Assembly (NCBI GenBank): GCA_965231905.1 | Contig: CBDDOO010000002.1 | Location: 434,001-498,000 of the forward strand | Reading direction: 5' to 3' | Source of the DNA: G963663315 sp965231905 | GTDB lineage: Bacteria > Pseudomonadota > Gammaproteobacteria > Arenicellales > Poriferihabitantaceae | Length of the DNA: 64,000 nucleotides | In this document: positions 16,874-25,494 of the stretch, piece by piece | Position numbering within the stretch: position 1 is the stretch's first letter | How the letters are laid out: the number at the start of each line of letters is the position of its first letter | Made by a program: the position numbers and the translations under genes | The notes under the pieces: generated by a model | Seen by the model: only the letters and a program-made list of their open reading frames with translations | What the model was told of the DNA's origin: nothing | Database searches by the model: none

Positions 16874-18478
16874 ATGTTGCGTGAACAAAATATGGATGCG
16901 TTGTCCCGCAATCCTCTGGATGTCCTGATTGTCGGTGGCGGCATCAACGGCGCCGTGTGCGCCGCGGCGCTGGCGGCGCGGGGCGTCAAGACCGGCCTGA
17001 TTGATGCCAGGGACTTCGCCGGATTTACCAGTGGGCATTCATCCAACCTGATCTGGGGTGGAGTCAAGTACATGGAAAGCTGTGAACTCGGCCTTGTGGC
17101 ACAGTTGTGCAAGTCGCGCAATGATCTGATGCGGCGATTTCCCAGCGCCGTCCGGGAAATCCGTTTCCTGACCACGATTTCCCGCGAATTCCGTCACCGC
17201 CCTTCTGTCTTGTGGGCCGGAGCCTGGTTGTATTGGTTGATAGGGCAGGGATATACCCGCCGGCCCCGCTATTTGCGCCCCGGCGCCATTGAGGCCGTGG
17301 AGCCGGTCATTGATACGAACCACAGCGCTGGAGGGTTGGAGTACTCGGACGCTTACCTGTTCGATAACGATGCGCGCTTCGTTTTCGGGTTCATCCGTCG
17401 TGCGCTGGACCACGGCTGTCTTGCCGCTAATTACGTGGAAGCGGTGGAGTTGCAGGATGAGGGCGAAGGGTGGCGGGTCAGGGCGAAGGATGGTGTTTCC
17501 GGACGGAATTTCGAGATCCGCTGCAAGGCGCTGATCAATGCGGCCGGAGCTTATGTCGATACATTGAACGCAGCCGCGGACATCAGGACGAACCACCGGC
17601 ATACCCTGTCAAAAGGCATACACCTGATTGTTCCCCGGATCGGGGATAGTGGAAAGGTTTTGACTTTTTTCGCCGATGACGGCCGGTTGTTCTTCGCCAT
17701 ACCCATGGCTCACCGAACCTGTATCGGGACCACCGATACCTGGGTGGATACACCCGATACCACCGTCACCGACCGGGACCGGGATTATATTCTGTCCAAT
17801 ATCAATGCCAGATTGAATCTGCCGCGACCGCTGATAAGATCGGACATTATATCGGAGCGATGTGGAGTCCGCCCCCTGGTGGTTCCGGGAGGGGCCGATG
17901 CCGCCATGGATTTTCTCCAACTCTCACGCAGGCACGTGGTGGAGACAGACCGGGCAAGGCGACAGATCAGCATCTTCGGGGGGAAGTTGACGGACTGCAT
18001 CAACGTCGGGGAAGATGTATGCCGACAGGTTTCCAGGCTTGGGGTCACGCTGACGCGAAGGTTGCCGCGCTGGTACGGTGAGCCGGGCGCGGAAGCGCGG
18101 GCGGCATTCCTGGCGCGGGCCACGGAAGCGGGCATTGACGGTGACCGGGCGCCGGACACCGGAGAACCTCTGGCTGAACGGTTATGGAGACGTTACGGCA
18201 AGGAAGCCGGAGCGATGCTGGATGCCATCGTGACAAATCCGTCCCTGGCGGCTCCGGCCATTACCGGAAGCGGGCTGCGCCTGTGCGAGATTGATCATTT
18301 GCGGGATCGTGAAATGATCGTGACGCTGGCCGACCTCCTGCGGCGGCGCTCCAGGCTGGCGCTGCTTTACCGGCACGAGGAATTAATGGCAATGGAAGGG
18401 ATGTCGGAATTGTGCGACCGGTTGTTCGGCAATCAGGGTAAAGCGAAATTCGGAGCCTGGTCCGGCGGGGAGGAATGA
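16874..18478 (+). CDS. glpD: Aerobic glycerol-3-phosphate dehydrogenase GlpD
   Basis: Membrane-associated FAD enzyme that oxidises glycerol 3-phosphate to dihydroxyacetone phosphate and feeds electrons to quinone. About 534 residues. The FAD-binding motif is DVLIVGGGINGAVCAAALAA near residue 15, followed by GHSSNLIWGGVKYMES, KALINAAGAYVDTLN and IGTTDTWVDTP. The C-terminal DAO_C domain includes IFGGKLTDCINVGEDVC. Start is set at ATG 16874; ATG 16892 is also possible, and a longer frame back to 16724 would overlap the DUF2160 gene and shows no homology-like sequence. It ends the glp operon and completes the path glycerol, GlpK, GlpD, DHAP. Confidence 0.93.
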   Translation: MLREQNMDALSRNPLDVLIVGGGINGAVCAAALAARGVKTGLIDARDFAGFTSGHSSNLIWGGVKYMESCELGLVAQLCKSRNDLMRRFPSAVREIRFLTTISREFRHRPSVLWAGAWLYWLIGQGYTRRPRYLRPGAIEAVEPVIDTNHSAGGLEYSDAYLFDNDARFVFGFIRRALDHGCLAANYVEAVELQDEGEGWRVRAKDGVSGRNFEIRCKALINAAGAYVDTLNAAADIRTNHRHTLSKGIHLIVPRIGDSGKVLTFFADDGRLFFAIPMAHRTCIGTTDTWVDTPDTTVTDRDRDYILSNINARLNLPRPLIRSDIISERCGVRPLVVPGGADAAMDFLQLSRRHVVETDRARRQISIFGGKLTDCINVGEDVCRQVSRLGVTLTRRLPRWYGEPGAEARAAFLARATEAGIDGDRAPDTGEPLAERLWRRYGKEAGAMLDAIVTNPSLAAPAITGSGLRLCEIDHLRDREMIVTLADLLRRRSRLALLYRHEELMAMEGMSELCDRLFGNQGKAKFGAWSGGEE

Positions 18479-18494
18479 GAGTGGCGGGGATGAT

Positions 18495-18564
18495 GCGGGC
18501 GACCACAGGGGGTCGCCCCTACGCCCGGTGCAGTTCGTAGGGACAGGCCAGTGTGCCTGTCCGG
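18495..18564. repeat. REP-like palindromes after glpD
   Basis: Two imperfect palindromes: GGGCGACCACAGGGGGTCGCCC followed by CTACG (18497 on), and GGACAGGCCAGTGTGCCTGTCC (from 18541). Each is flanked by a GTAGGG or CCTAC box. The first type recurs at 34569 and the second belongs to the same family as the GTAGGGGCGGG elements further right. They are typical dispersed intergenic palindromes, probably REP/RAYT-type or a MITE. Confidence 0.7.
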
Positions 18565-18582
18565 ACGTCCGGTGAGCGATCC

Positions 18583-18927
18583 TCACACGCTGGCCGCCTT
18601 TTCCTCGTGGCGCAGCCTTGCTCTTTCAGGTTGTTTGAACTGGATTCGTTGTAGCCCATCGGTATTCACTGACTGCCGGGTTCTCCACAAATCATGGTTG
18701 TCTTGTAGCGCCAGCCAGCTTTCAGCAGATCGGCCTAATACCGCCGACAGCCTCACCGCCATCTCTGGAGAAATGTCAGACTTCCCGGCGAGCAAACGAC
18801 TAAAAGTACTTTTGGAAACACCGAGTTCGCGCGCAATACTTGCAGCAGTAACATCTGGAAATGGCTCAATGTAAGTCCGCTTGATCAATCCGCCCGGGTG
18901 CGGAGGGTCGAATTGTTGAATAGTCAT
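18583..18927 (-). CDS. higA: HigA-family antitoxin
   Basis: Helix-turn-helix (XRE) antitoxin of 114 residues. The HTH reads TAASIARELGVSKSTFSRLL near residue 28, followed by GKSDISPEMAVRLSAVLGRS, the characteristic HigA/VapI pattern. The N-terminus PPHPGGLIKRTYIEP is typical. It follows the toxin gene and shares one base with it (TGATG), the toxin-first order usual for higBA. It should neutralise HigB and repress the operon. Confidence 0.87.
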   Translation of the reverse strand: MTIQQFDPPHPGGLIKRTYIEPFPDVTAASIARELGVSKSTFSRLLAGKSDISPEMAVRLSAVLGRSAESWLALQDNHDLWRTRQSVNTDGLQRIQFKQPERARLRHEEKAASV

Positions 18928-19205
18928 CAGTGATAGTCCTCGTAATTGACATCGTAAGCGTCACCTCGTTCAAACTTGAATGATATTCTCCAGTTACCAC
19001 TGATATCAATTGCCCAGTGACCAGCTAACTTCCCCTTCAACTCATGAAGGCGATAACCGGGGAGGTTCATATCTTCAATGCAGGCGGCCGTATGCAGAAA
19101 AGTGAGCCGATCTCGAATTCTGGTACCGTGCGTCGCCTGAATGCCTGCAGTACTGCCACTTTCAAAAAACTTCTTCAGACCTTTGTGTTTAAAATTTTTG
19201 ATCAT
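18927..19205 (-). CDS. higB: HigB-family mRNA interferase toxin
   Basis: Toxin of the RelE/ParE superfamily, 92 residues from ATG 19205. The sequence starts MIKNFKHKGLKKFFESG and later has LPGYRLHELKGKLAGHWAID then WRISFKFERGDAYDVNYEDY, which matches the HigB fold (basic loop and C-terminal DVxxxDYH). A longer frame from 19244 adds 13 residues but enters the AT-rich promoter zone. Ribosome-dependent mRNA cleavage is known for the family. Positions 19206-19414 are AT-rich and probably contain divergent promoters for this pair and for the LeuA-like gene. Confidence 0.86.
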   Translation of the reverse strand: MIKNFKHKGLKKFFESGSTAGIQATHGTRIRDRLTFLHTAACIEDMNLPGYRLHELKGKLAGHWAIDISGNWRISFKFERGDAYDVNYEDYH

Positions 19206-19414
19206 TATTGATATTATACAAAGGTTGCGGGTTGCGCAACCCAAAACCGGGTTTTTGTCAATGGATCATCCGTACAGGACACTTTATAAGGTATACTCTT
19301 CATCGGCCTTGCTGTTCACCCAGCGGGTGCGTGTTGTTTTTGACAGATAACAGTATACAAAGGTCTTTACACTCTTTATAACTTCTCTATCGCGGAATTA
19401 GGGTACCGTACATA

Positions 19415-21013
19415 ATGATGATGTCAACGGATACGGTTAAAATACCCGATTTGTCTGAAATTTCATTGATCCGAACCATGCAAACATCCAATCCCGTCGT
19501 CAAAATTGTCGATGTAACCCTGCGCGACGGGGAACAGACTCAGGGTGTCTCGTTCTCCCGTTCCGAGAAAGAGAGTATCGCCCGGTCACTCCTGGGCTCG
19601 GTCAAGGTAGACCGCATTGAAGTCGCTTCCGCCGGTATATCGTCCGGTGAGCGCGAAGCGGTGCGGAACATTAATAAATGGGCGAATGAAAAGGGGTATC
19701 TGGGGCAGGTCGAAGTCCTCGGATTTGTCGATCACAGGCGCAGCGTGGACTGGATTTCCTCGGTTGGCGGAAAAGTGATGAACCTGCTCACCAAGGGCAG
19801 TGAAAAGCACTGCCGGGAACAGTTGGGAAAGAGCCTGTCGGAACATCTTGACGGTATATCCCGTACCGTCGAATATGCTTCCGATCAGGGATTGGCGGTT
19901 AATCTCTATCTCGAGGACTGGTCGAATGGCTATGTCGACAGCCCGCAGTATGTTTTCGACATGATGAAGCAGTTGCAATCCCTGCCGATCGGGTATTTCA
20001 TGTTGCCCGATACGCTCGGCGTGATGTCTCCGGGTGAGGTATATGACAGTTTCGCCGACATGATCGACCGGTTCCCCGACTGCCGGTTCGACTTTCACCC
20101 CCACAACGACTACGGTCTTGGAACGGCGAACTGCATGGCGGCTGTGCGGGCGGGCGCGGCCTCGATTCATTGTACGGTCAATTGCCTGGGCGAGCGCGCC
20201 GGCAACGCTTCTTTGGCGGAAGTCTGTCTGGTGCTGAACGATAAGTTGGGAGCGCGATTGCGGGTCGAGGAGCACGAAATCTATAATATCAGTCGGATGG
20301 TCGAAAATTTCTCCGGGAAAATGGTAGCCGGGAATGCTCCGGTTATCGGTACTGACGTGTTTACCCAGACCGCCGGCATACATGCCGATGGCGACCAGAA
20401 GGGGGACCTGTACCAGACCTGCCTCAGCCCGGACCGCTTCAACCGGACCCGGTCTTATGCGTTGGGAAAAATGAGCGGCAAGGCGTCCCTGCAGAAAAAT
20501 CTCGAAACACTGGGCATCAGCCTTTCTCCAGATAACCAGTCGAAGGTGCTCAAGCGCGTGGTTGAACTGGGCGACTCGAAGGAAAGCATTACTCCGGAAG
20601 ACCTGCCCCTGATCATAGCCGACGTCCTGGAGACCCGGGACGAGAAAGTGATCGAATTGTTGAATTGTTCGATTACCAGCGTGCTGGGGCTTGATTCCGT
20701 GGTCAGTATCAGTGTGCGCCTGTTCGACAAAACGCTGAAATCCACCGGCACGGGCAACGGCGGATTCGACGCCTTTATCGTGGCCGCCAGGAAAGTCCTG
20801 TCTGGAACCGGATTCGAATTTCCCGAGCTGGTCGATTATCAGGTGCGAATACCGAAAGGCGGCAAGACCAGCGCGCTGGTCGAATGTTTCATCACTTGGC
20901 AGGACGGGGAAAGAAGGATCAGGACCCGCGGCATTGATGCCAACCAGGTGTTCGCCGGAATCGAGGCGACACTGAGAATGCTGAATCTGAAGCTGGCTCC
21001 GGATCCGGTTTGA
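19415..21013 (+). CDS. LeuA-family acyltransferase (2-isopropylmalate/citramalate synthase-like)
   Basis: Enzyme of the DRE-TIM metallolyase group that condenses acetyl-CoA with a 2-oxo acid. The 532 residues begin the catalytic barrel with VDVTLRDGEQTQGVSFSRSE near residue 33 (DRE motif as RDGEQ) and contain FDFHPHNDYGLGTANCMAAV and CTVNCLGERAGNASLAEV, the metal-binding HxH region. GIHADGDQKGD lies before the C-terminal LeuA dimer/allosteric domain (about 400-530). Family members of this exact type include isopropylmalate, citramalate and homocitrate synthases; the sequence alone does not settle the substrate. It stands alone, followed by the promoter of the ATPase module. Confidence 0.82.
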   Translation: MMMSTDTVKIPDLSEISLIRTMQTSNPVVKIVDVTLRDGEQTQGVSFSRSEKESIARSLLGSVKVDRIEVASAGISSGEREAVRNINKWANEKGYLGQVEVLGFVDHRRSVDWISSVGGKVMNLLTKGSEKHCREQLGKSLSEHLDGISRTVEYASDQGLAVNLYLEDWSNGYVDSPQYVFDMMKQLQSLPIGYFMLPDTLGVMSPGEVYDSFADMIDRFPDCRFDFHPHNDYGLGTANCMAAVRAGAASIHCTVNCLGERAGNASLAEVCLVLNDKLGARLRVEEHEIYNISRMVENFSGKMVAGNAPVIGTDVFTQTAGIHADGDQKGDLYQTCLSPDRFNRTRSYALGKMSGKASLQKNLETLGISLSPDNQSKVLKRVVELGDSKESITPEDLPLIIADVLETRDEKVIELLNCSITSVLGLDSVVSISVRLFDKTLKSTGTGNGGFDAFIVAARKVLSGTGFEFPELVDYQVRIPKGGKTSALVECFITWQDGERRIRTRGIDANQVFAGIEATLRMLNLKLAPDPV

Positions 21014-21051
21014 GCTACTGGTGACGGATTCCGGAGCGCCGGAAATACCAC

Positions 21052-21080
21052 TTGACTCTCCCTCACTATCCCGATATAGA
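21052..21080 (+). promoter_or_regulatory. Sigma70-type promoter upstream of the ATPase module
   Basis: TTGACT (21052-21057) and TATAGA (21075-21080) are separated by 17 nt, matching a sigma70 promoter well. It lies 68 bp before the ATG at 21149 and after the stop of the LeuA-like gene, so the two ATPase genes probably form their own transcription unit. Confidence 0.55.
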
Positions 21081-21148
21081 AACATTGTCGCCTGGGCAGT
21101 TGGGCTGATTCAGGTAATAAAATTGAACACGATCAGTCGTTTAATGAT

Positions 21149-23785
21149 ATGACAGAAACTTATACTTTTGCACGGTTCTGGAAATGCGCTCTACAGGTAA
21201 ATCCTGCCGAATATATAGCTTATCGTGGGCAGGTTCATGATATGTCAGAGGAAGACTATAACCAACAATTGTTAGATGCTTGCCTGCAGGAAAATATCAA
21301 GGTCATAGGCTTGGCAAATCATGGCAATGTGGATGGTGTAGACGGCATTCGCAACCTGTTTAATCAAAGCGGTATCGTTGTTTTCCCAGGGTTCGAAATC
21401 CCATCAGCAGAGAAAGCTCACTTTGTATGCCTGTTTCCAGAAAATGTAACCACAACTGAACTGAATCGCTATCTTGGGAAACTGGATTTGACTGATCCTC
21501 AAGATGGAGTGCGGCCATCTGGCTTAGGGGCAAAAGAGTTATTGAAACGCGCCAATGAATTGGGTGGCTTATGCTATGCGGCACACAGTACACATAACAG
21601 CGGAGTACTGAAAAAGCGTCTTCATCATGTCTGGTCTTCACCAGAACTAAAGGCTGTGCAAATACCGGGTTCTGTGAACGGATTGTCAGACAATTATAAG
21701 AAAATTGTGGAAAACAAAGACCCGAATTACAAGCGTGAATGCCCGATCGCAGTAATTAATGCGCTGGATGTGGTGAAGCCAGAAGATGTGATCAAGCCTG
21801 GGGCATCATGCCTTATAAAAATGACTCGTCCTTGTTTTGAGTCGTTTAAGATGGCTTTTCTTGACCCGGATTCCCGAGTCCGGCTCCATGCGGATGTACT
21901 GAATGAATACTTTTCAAAAATTGAACGTATCCGGTTTGATGGAGGATATCTTGATGGTATTGATATTTCATTTTCTGAGCATCTGAATGCAGTAATTGGC
22001 GGACGAGGAACAGGGAAATCCACATTGATAGAGTGCATACGTTATGCATTGGAAATTCCGCCTGAAGGAGGGAACGCAAAAAAACAACATGAGGAGATCC
22101 TGAAGGAGAATTTGGGAAAAGAAAAAGGGCGTGTGGAAATTGTGATTCGGTCTTCAGCATTTCATGGGAAGCGCTACGTTATTTCGCGCCGCTATGGTGA
22201 AGGCGCAATTGTTCGCGATGCCAACAACAATGTATCCAGTTTCCGGCCATTGGACCTGCTTCCTGATATCGAGATCTATGGTCAGAACGAGATCTATGAA
22301 ATAGCGCAGGACCCTGGAAGTCAGTTGCGGTTATTAGAGAGATTTTTACCGGCTGATAGCTTGGAAGGACAGGGAAAGCTGGAAGAAATTCATAAAAAGC
22401 TACAGGATAATAAGGACAAATTATTGAAGGTGCAGAGCGTTCGAGGAGATATTGAAGTGCAAGTTGCACAGCTTCCCCGTCTTGAGGAGCAGGCAAAACA
22501 GTTTAAAGAGCTGGGTTTGGAAGAGAAACTAAAGGTCGTACCTTTACTGGAACGTGAGAAGAGTCTTGGGCTTCGGATCCTGGATGAACTGAACCGTGTT
22601 GATTCCTCACTCCGGGAATTACGTGAAAACTTGCCAGACTTGGTATTCTTAAGTGATACAGTTCTGGATGGGCTCCCTGATGAGGGTATTCTCAAGGAGT
22701 TAAGAGGTTTTCTGGATACATTGAAGCGGGATATCGAGGTTTTGTTGAAATCATCAGACAAGGACCTTGAAAAAGCTACAAAGGGAATTAAAGAATCGAA
22801 TGAAAAGCTCATTACTGCAATTAAACAAAAAGAACAGGAGCTTGAAGAGGCCTTCAAGGAATTACCTGAAACAGAAGGGAAGAGTGGCCGTGAAATAGGG
22901 TCGGCATATCAGCATTTGCTGAAAGAGATCGAAGCAATCAGACCATCAAAATCCAGGCTGAAGGGGCAACAGAACCTGCAGCGAGAGCTTCTTCAACAAC
23001 GCGCTAATTTTCTGGCTGCGTTATCAGATACCCGTGCAAAGAAAACGAGAGAGGTACAAACAGTTCTTGAGAATTTGAATAAACGCCTTGCCGGGAAATT
23101 GAAGATATCGGTGTCCCCGGAAGGAGAGCGACTGGATTTGAAAACGTTCCTGCTTCAACTTGAAGGTGTCGGAGAAAAGCGGTTGGCATGGGTCGATAAG
23201 GCTGCGGACCTCAGCCCGATATCCCTAGCGCGTGCGATTCAAGAGGGAAGAGATGCATTGCTGGGGGCAGGATGGGATATTACACCATCAGTTGCTGATG
23301 CGTTGATGCGTTTTACTCCGGCGAAATTGTACGATCTGCAAACATTAGAGCTAAGAGATAAAGTTAATATTGAACTGAATATATCACATGAGGGTAAGAA
23401 GAATTACCGATCTCTTGACCGATTATCTACTGGCCAGCAATGTACTGCAATTTTACATTTATTGCTTCTGGATAACCGGGATCCTTTGATACTGGACCAA
23501 CCGGAAGATAATCTGGACAATGCATTTATTGCAGACCGTATTGTGGTCGAGCTACGGGATGCAAAACTTAAAAGACAATTCCTGTTTGCTACCCACAACG
23601 CCAATATACCCGTATTTGGCGATGCAGAATGGATCGGCATTTTAAGCGTAATGGACTCTAAAGCAAGTATGTCACCAGAAGCCCAGGGTTCGATTGATGT
23701 TCCAACAATCCGGGTAAGTGCGGCAGACATCCTTGAGGGTGGTAGAGCGGCATTTGTCCAGCGTAAAGAAAAGTATGGTTTTTAA
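21149..23785 (+). CDS. PHP-domain/SMC-like AAA ATPase (TrlF-type)
   Basis: Large protein of 878 residues. Residues 1-240 resemble a PHP phosphoesterase domain (ENIKVIGLANHGNVDGVDGI near 50; LCYAAHSTH near 146), but the usual N-terminal DLHxH metal ligands are missing: the region reads FWKCALQVNP. Residues 265-340 form the N-terminal half of an SMC/RecF-like ATPase (GGRGTGKSTLIECIRYAL, Walker A). About 400-700 is a coiled-coil with many charged heptads. The C-terminal half has LSTGQQCTAILHLLLLD (signature) and LILDQPEDNLDN (Walker B). This architecture corresponds to the TrlF-type ATPases found in defence islands. The gene is AT-richer than its neighbours, and the AlbA_2 gene follows 19 bp later. 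Confidence 0.72.
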   Translation: MTETYTFARFWKCALQVNPAEYIAYRGQVHDMSEEDYNQQLLDACLQENIKVIGLANHGNVDGVDGIRNLFNQSGIVVFPGFEIPSAEKAHFVCLFPENVTTTELNRYLGKLDLTDPQDGVRPSGLGAKELLKRANELGGLCYAAHSTHNSGVLKKRLHHVWSSPELKAVQIPGSVNGLSDNYKKIVENKDPNYKRECPIAVINALDVVKPEDVIKPGASCLIKMTRPCFESFKMAFLDPDSRVRLHADVLNEYFSKIERIRFDGGYLDGIDISFSEHLNAVIGGRGTGKSTLIECIRYALEIPPEGGNAKKQHEEILKENLGKEKGRVEIVIRSSAFHGKRYVISRRYGEGAIVRDANNNVSSFRPLDLLPDIEIYGQNEIYEIAQDPGSQLRLLERFLPADSLEGQGKLEEIHKKLQDNKDKLLKVQSVRGDIEVQVAQLPRLEEQAKQFKELGLEEKLKVVPLLEREKSLGLRILDELNRVDSSLRELRENLPDLVFLSDTVLDGLPDEGILKELRGFLDTLKRDIEVLLKSSDKDLEKATKGIKESNEKLITAIKQKEQELEEAFKELPETEGKSGREIGSAYQHLLKEIEAIRPSKSRLKGQQNLQRELLQQRANFLAALSDTRAKKTREVQTVLENLNKRLAGKLKISVSPEGERLDLKTFLLQLEGVGEKRLAWVDKAADLSPISLARAIQEGRDALLGAGWDITPSVADALMRFTPAKLYDLQTLELRDKVNIELNISHEGKKNYRSLDRLSTGQQCTAILHLLLLDNRDPLILDQPEDNLDNAFIADRIVVELRDAKLKRQFLFATHNANIPVFGDAEWIGILSVMDSKASMSPEAQGSIDVPTIRVSAADILEGGRAAFVQRKEKYGF

Positions 23786-23804
23786 CCGCCAGGGTGTTAT
23801 ATAG

Positions 23805-25079
23805 ATGCTAAAGACAGAGCTATATGAAATTATCGCAAATGGTGAGAACTCCGGTGTAGAGTTCAAGCGTGATGATTGTCGGCCCGAGCAATTAGCTAAA
23901 GAAATAGTCGCAATGGTGAACTTCTGCGGTGGGACTATACTGCTAGGCGTGGAAGACGATGGGGGAATAAGCGGTATTCAAAGAGAAAACCTGGAAGAAT
24001 GGATTATGGATACCGTGGTTGCGCGAAAAATCCATCCTATGATTTTCCTGTTTTATGAAGAAATACAGGTTGATGATGGTATTCGAGTTGCCGTTTTATC
24101 TTTTACGCAAGGGGTATCCAAACCATATGTGTGCCGGCACAATGACCGGGAAGAAATTTTCATTCGAATTGGAAGCGTTTCAAGATTAGCTACGCGGGAG
24201 CAGATAGCACGATTGTTTGAAGCGGGGGGAATGCTCCATTCTGAATTGCTTCCGGTTTCAGGTACATCTCTCGAATCTCTGGATTTAGAAAGGCTCAAGG
24301 ATTATTTACAAAATGTTATTCTGGACCCGGATATTCCAGGTTCTGGCGAAGAATGGGTGCACCGCCTCCTTGGGTTGGGATTTCTTACCGGGGATGTTGT
24401 TGCTCCGCCTGTATGTACCATAGCCGGGTTGCTTTTGTTCGGACGCCAACCAAGAAGGTATCTCAAGCATGCGGGTATCAGATTAATGGTATTTGACGGC
24501 GTAGAAAAAGATTATCGATCAAAGCTGGATGAGGCGCTTGATTTTCCAATGGTTAGCCTCTGGACGAAAGACAATAGCGGTGAACGTAAGTTAACTGTGG
24601 ATGGCATTATTGAGAGTGTTGTGCAGATGCTGAAACCATTTATTTCGGAAGAGAGTGAAGAGATTGATGAGGCTATGCGTCGAGAGAGGAAATGGCATTA
24701 CCCATTGGAGGCAGTGAGAGAAATATTCGTAAATGCGCTCGCTCATCGTGATTGGACACGATTTGTGGATGTCGAGATTACATGCTATTCGGACCGGCTC
24801 GAAGTTATCAGCCCCGGCGCCATGCAAAACTCAATGACCGTAGACAAGATGGTGGCTGGCCAGAGGTCGCCCCGGAATATCCTCATTGTGGAAGTATTAA
24901 GAGACTATGGATATGTCGATGCAAGAGGTATGGGAGTACGTACAAAAGTAATACCACTGATGAAAAGTAAGAATGGAATTGAGCCAATATTTGAATCAAC
25001 GGAAGATCACCTGAAAACCATTCTTCGCCGAAGGGTTGGGGCGTTGCTTCAGGATTATCGGACAGGCACGGAGGCCTGA
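23805..25079 (+). CDS. AlbA_2/Schlafen-AAA-type ATP-binding protein
   Basis: The protein has 424 residues. Residues 10-130 are an AlbA_2 (Schlafen AAA_4) domain: SGVEFKRDDCRPEQLAKEIV, then MVNFCGGTILLGVEDDGGIS and EEIFIRIGSVSRLATREQI. The C-terminal part has the HATPase-like block PLEAVREIFVNALAHRDW near 300 and YGYVDARGMGVRTKVIPL near 365. Such proteins are annotated as putative DNA- or RNA-binding, transcriptional or defence effectors. It begins 19 bp after the PHP/ATPase gene, shares its lower GC content and is surely co-transcribed with it, so the two probably act together. No characterised system with this exact pair is known to me. Confidence 0.75.
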   Translation: MLKTELYEIIANGENSGVEFKRDDCRPEQLAKEIVAMVNFCGGTILLGVEDDGGISGIQRENLEEWIMDTVVARKIHPMIFLFYEEIQVDDGIRVAVLSFTQGVSKPYVCRHNDREEIFIRIGSVSRLATREQIARLFEAGGMLHSELLPVSGTSLESLDLERLKDYLQNVILDPDIPGSGEEWVHRLLGLGFLTGDVVAPPVCTIAGLLLFGRQPRRYLKHAGIRLMVFDGVEKDYRSKLDEALDFPMVSLWTKDNSGERKLTVDGIIESVVQMLKPFISEESEEIDEAMRRERKWHYPLEAVREIFVNALAHRDWTRFVDVEITCYSDRLEVISPGAMQNSMTVDKMVAGQRSPRNILIVEVLRDYGYVDARGMGVRTKVIPLMKSKNGIEPIFESTEDHLKTILRRRVGALLQDYRTGTEA

Positions 25080-25233
25080 GCTTGCGCCTGAGGGGCGTCG
25101 TCCGCCCTGTTGCAATTTTTCTTCACTCCATCTAATATCGTACGAAGGGAAATCTACGGTTCAGTCCGATACAGACTCCCTGCACCATACTTATGAACTC
25201 TAACAATTTTAATTAACATATCTGGGGGGTTAT

Positions 25234-25491
25234 ATGACTGATACCAGCCAAAGAGTGGAGCATTGGACGCGCACCAAGCGCCTGATGATTATCACTTTGT
25301 TGTTATGGTTTGTCTTTTCTTTCGCCGTACACTGGTTTGCTGATGCCTTGAACGCGGCTTCGTTCATGGGCTTCCCATTGGGCTTCTACATGGCCGCGCA
25401 GGGCTCAGAAGTCATCTTCGTAGTACTGATTTTCTGGTTCGCGTGGGCACAGCATAAAATCGACCGGGAAACCGGCTTTGCGGAGGAATAG
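25234..25491 (+). CDS. DUF4212 small subunit of a sodium:solute symporter
   Basis: The protein has 85 residues and two transmembrane helices (LMIITLLLWFVFSFAVHWFA; FYMAAQGSEVIFVVLIFWFA). HWTRTKRLMI before the first helix and FMGFPLGFYMAAQGS between the helices are characteristic of DUF4212, which always precedes a VC_2705-type symporter. It ends 3 bp before that gene, so the two are translated together. The 154 bp upstream contain an AT-rich stretch and a GGGGGG ribosome binding site but no recognised operator. Confidence 0.85.
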   Translation: MTDTSQRVEHWTRTKRLMIITLLLWFVFSFAVHWFADALNAASFMGFPLGFYMAAQGSEVIFVVLIFWFAWAQHKIDRETGFAEE

Positions 25492-25494
25492 AAG

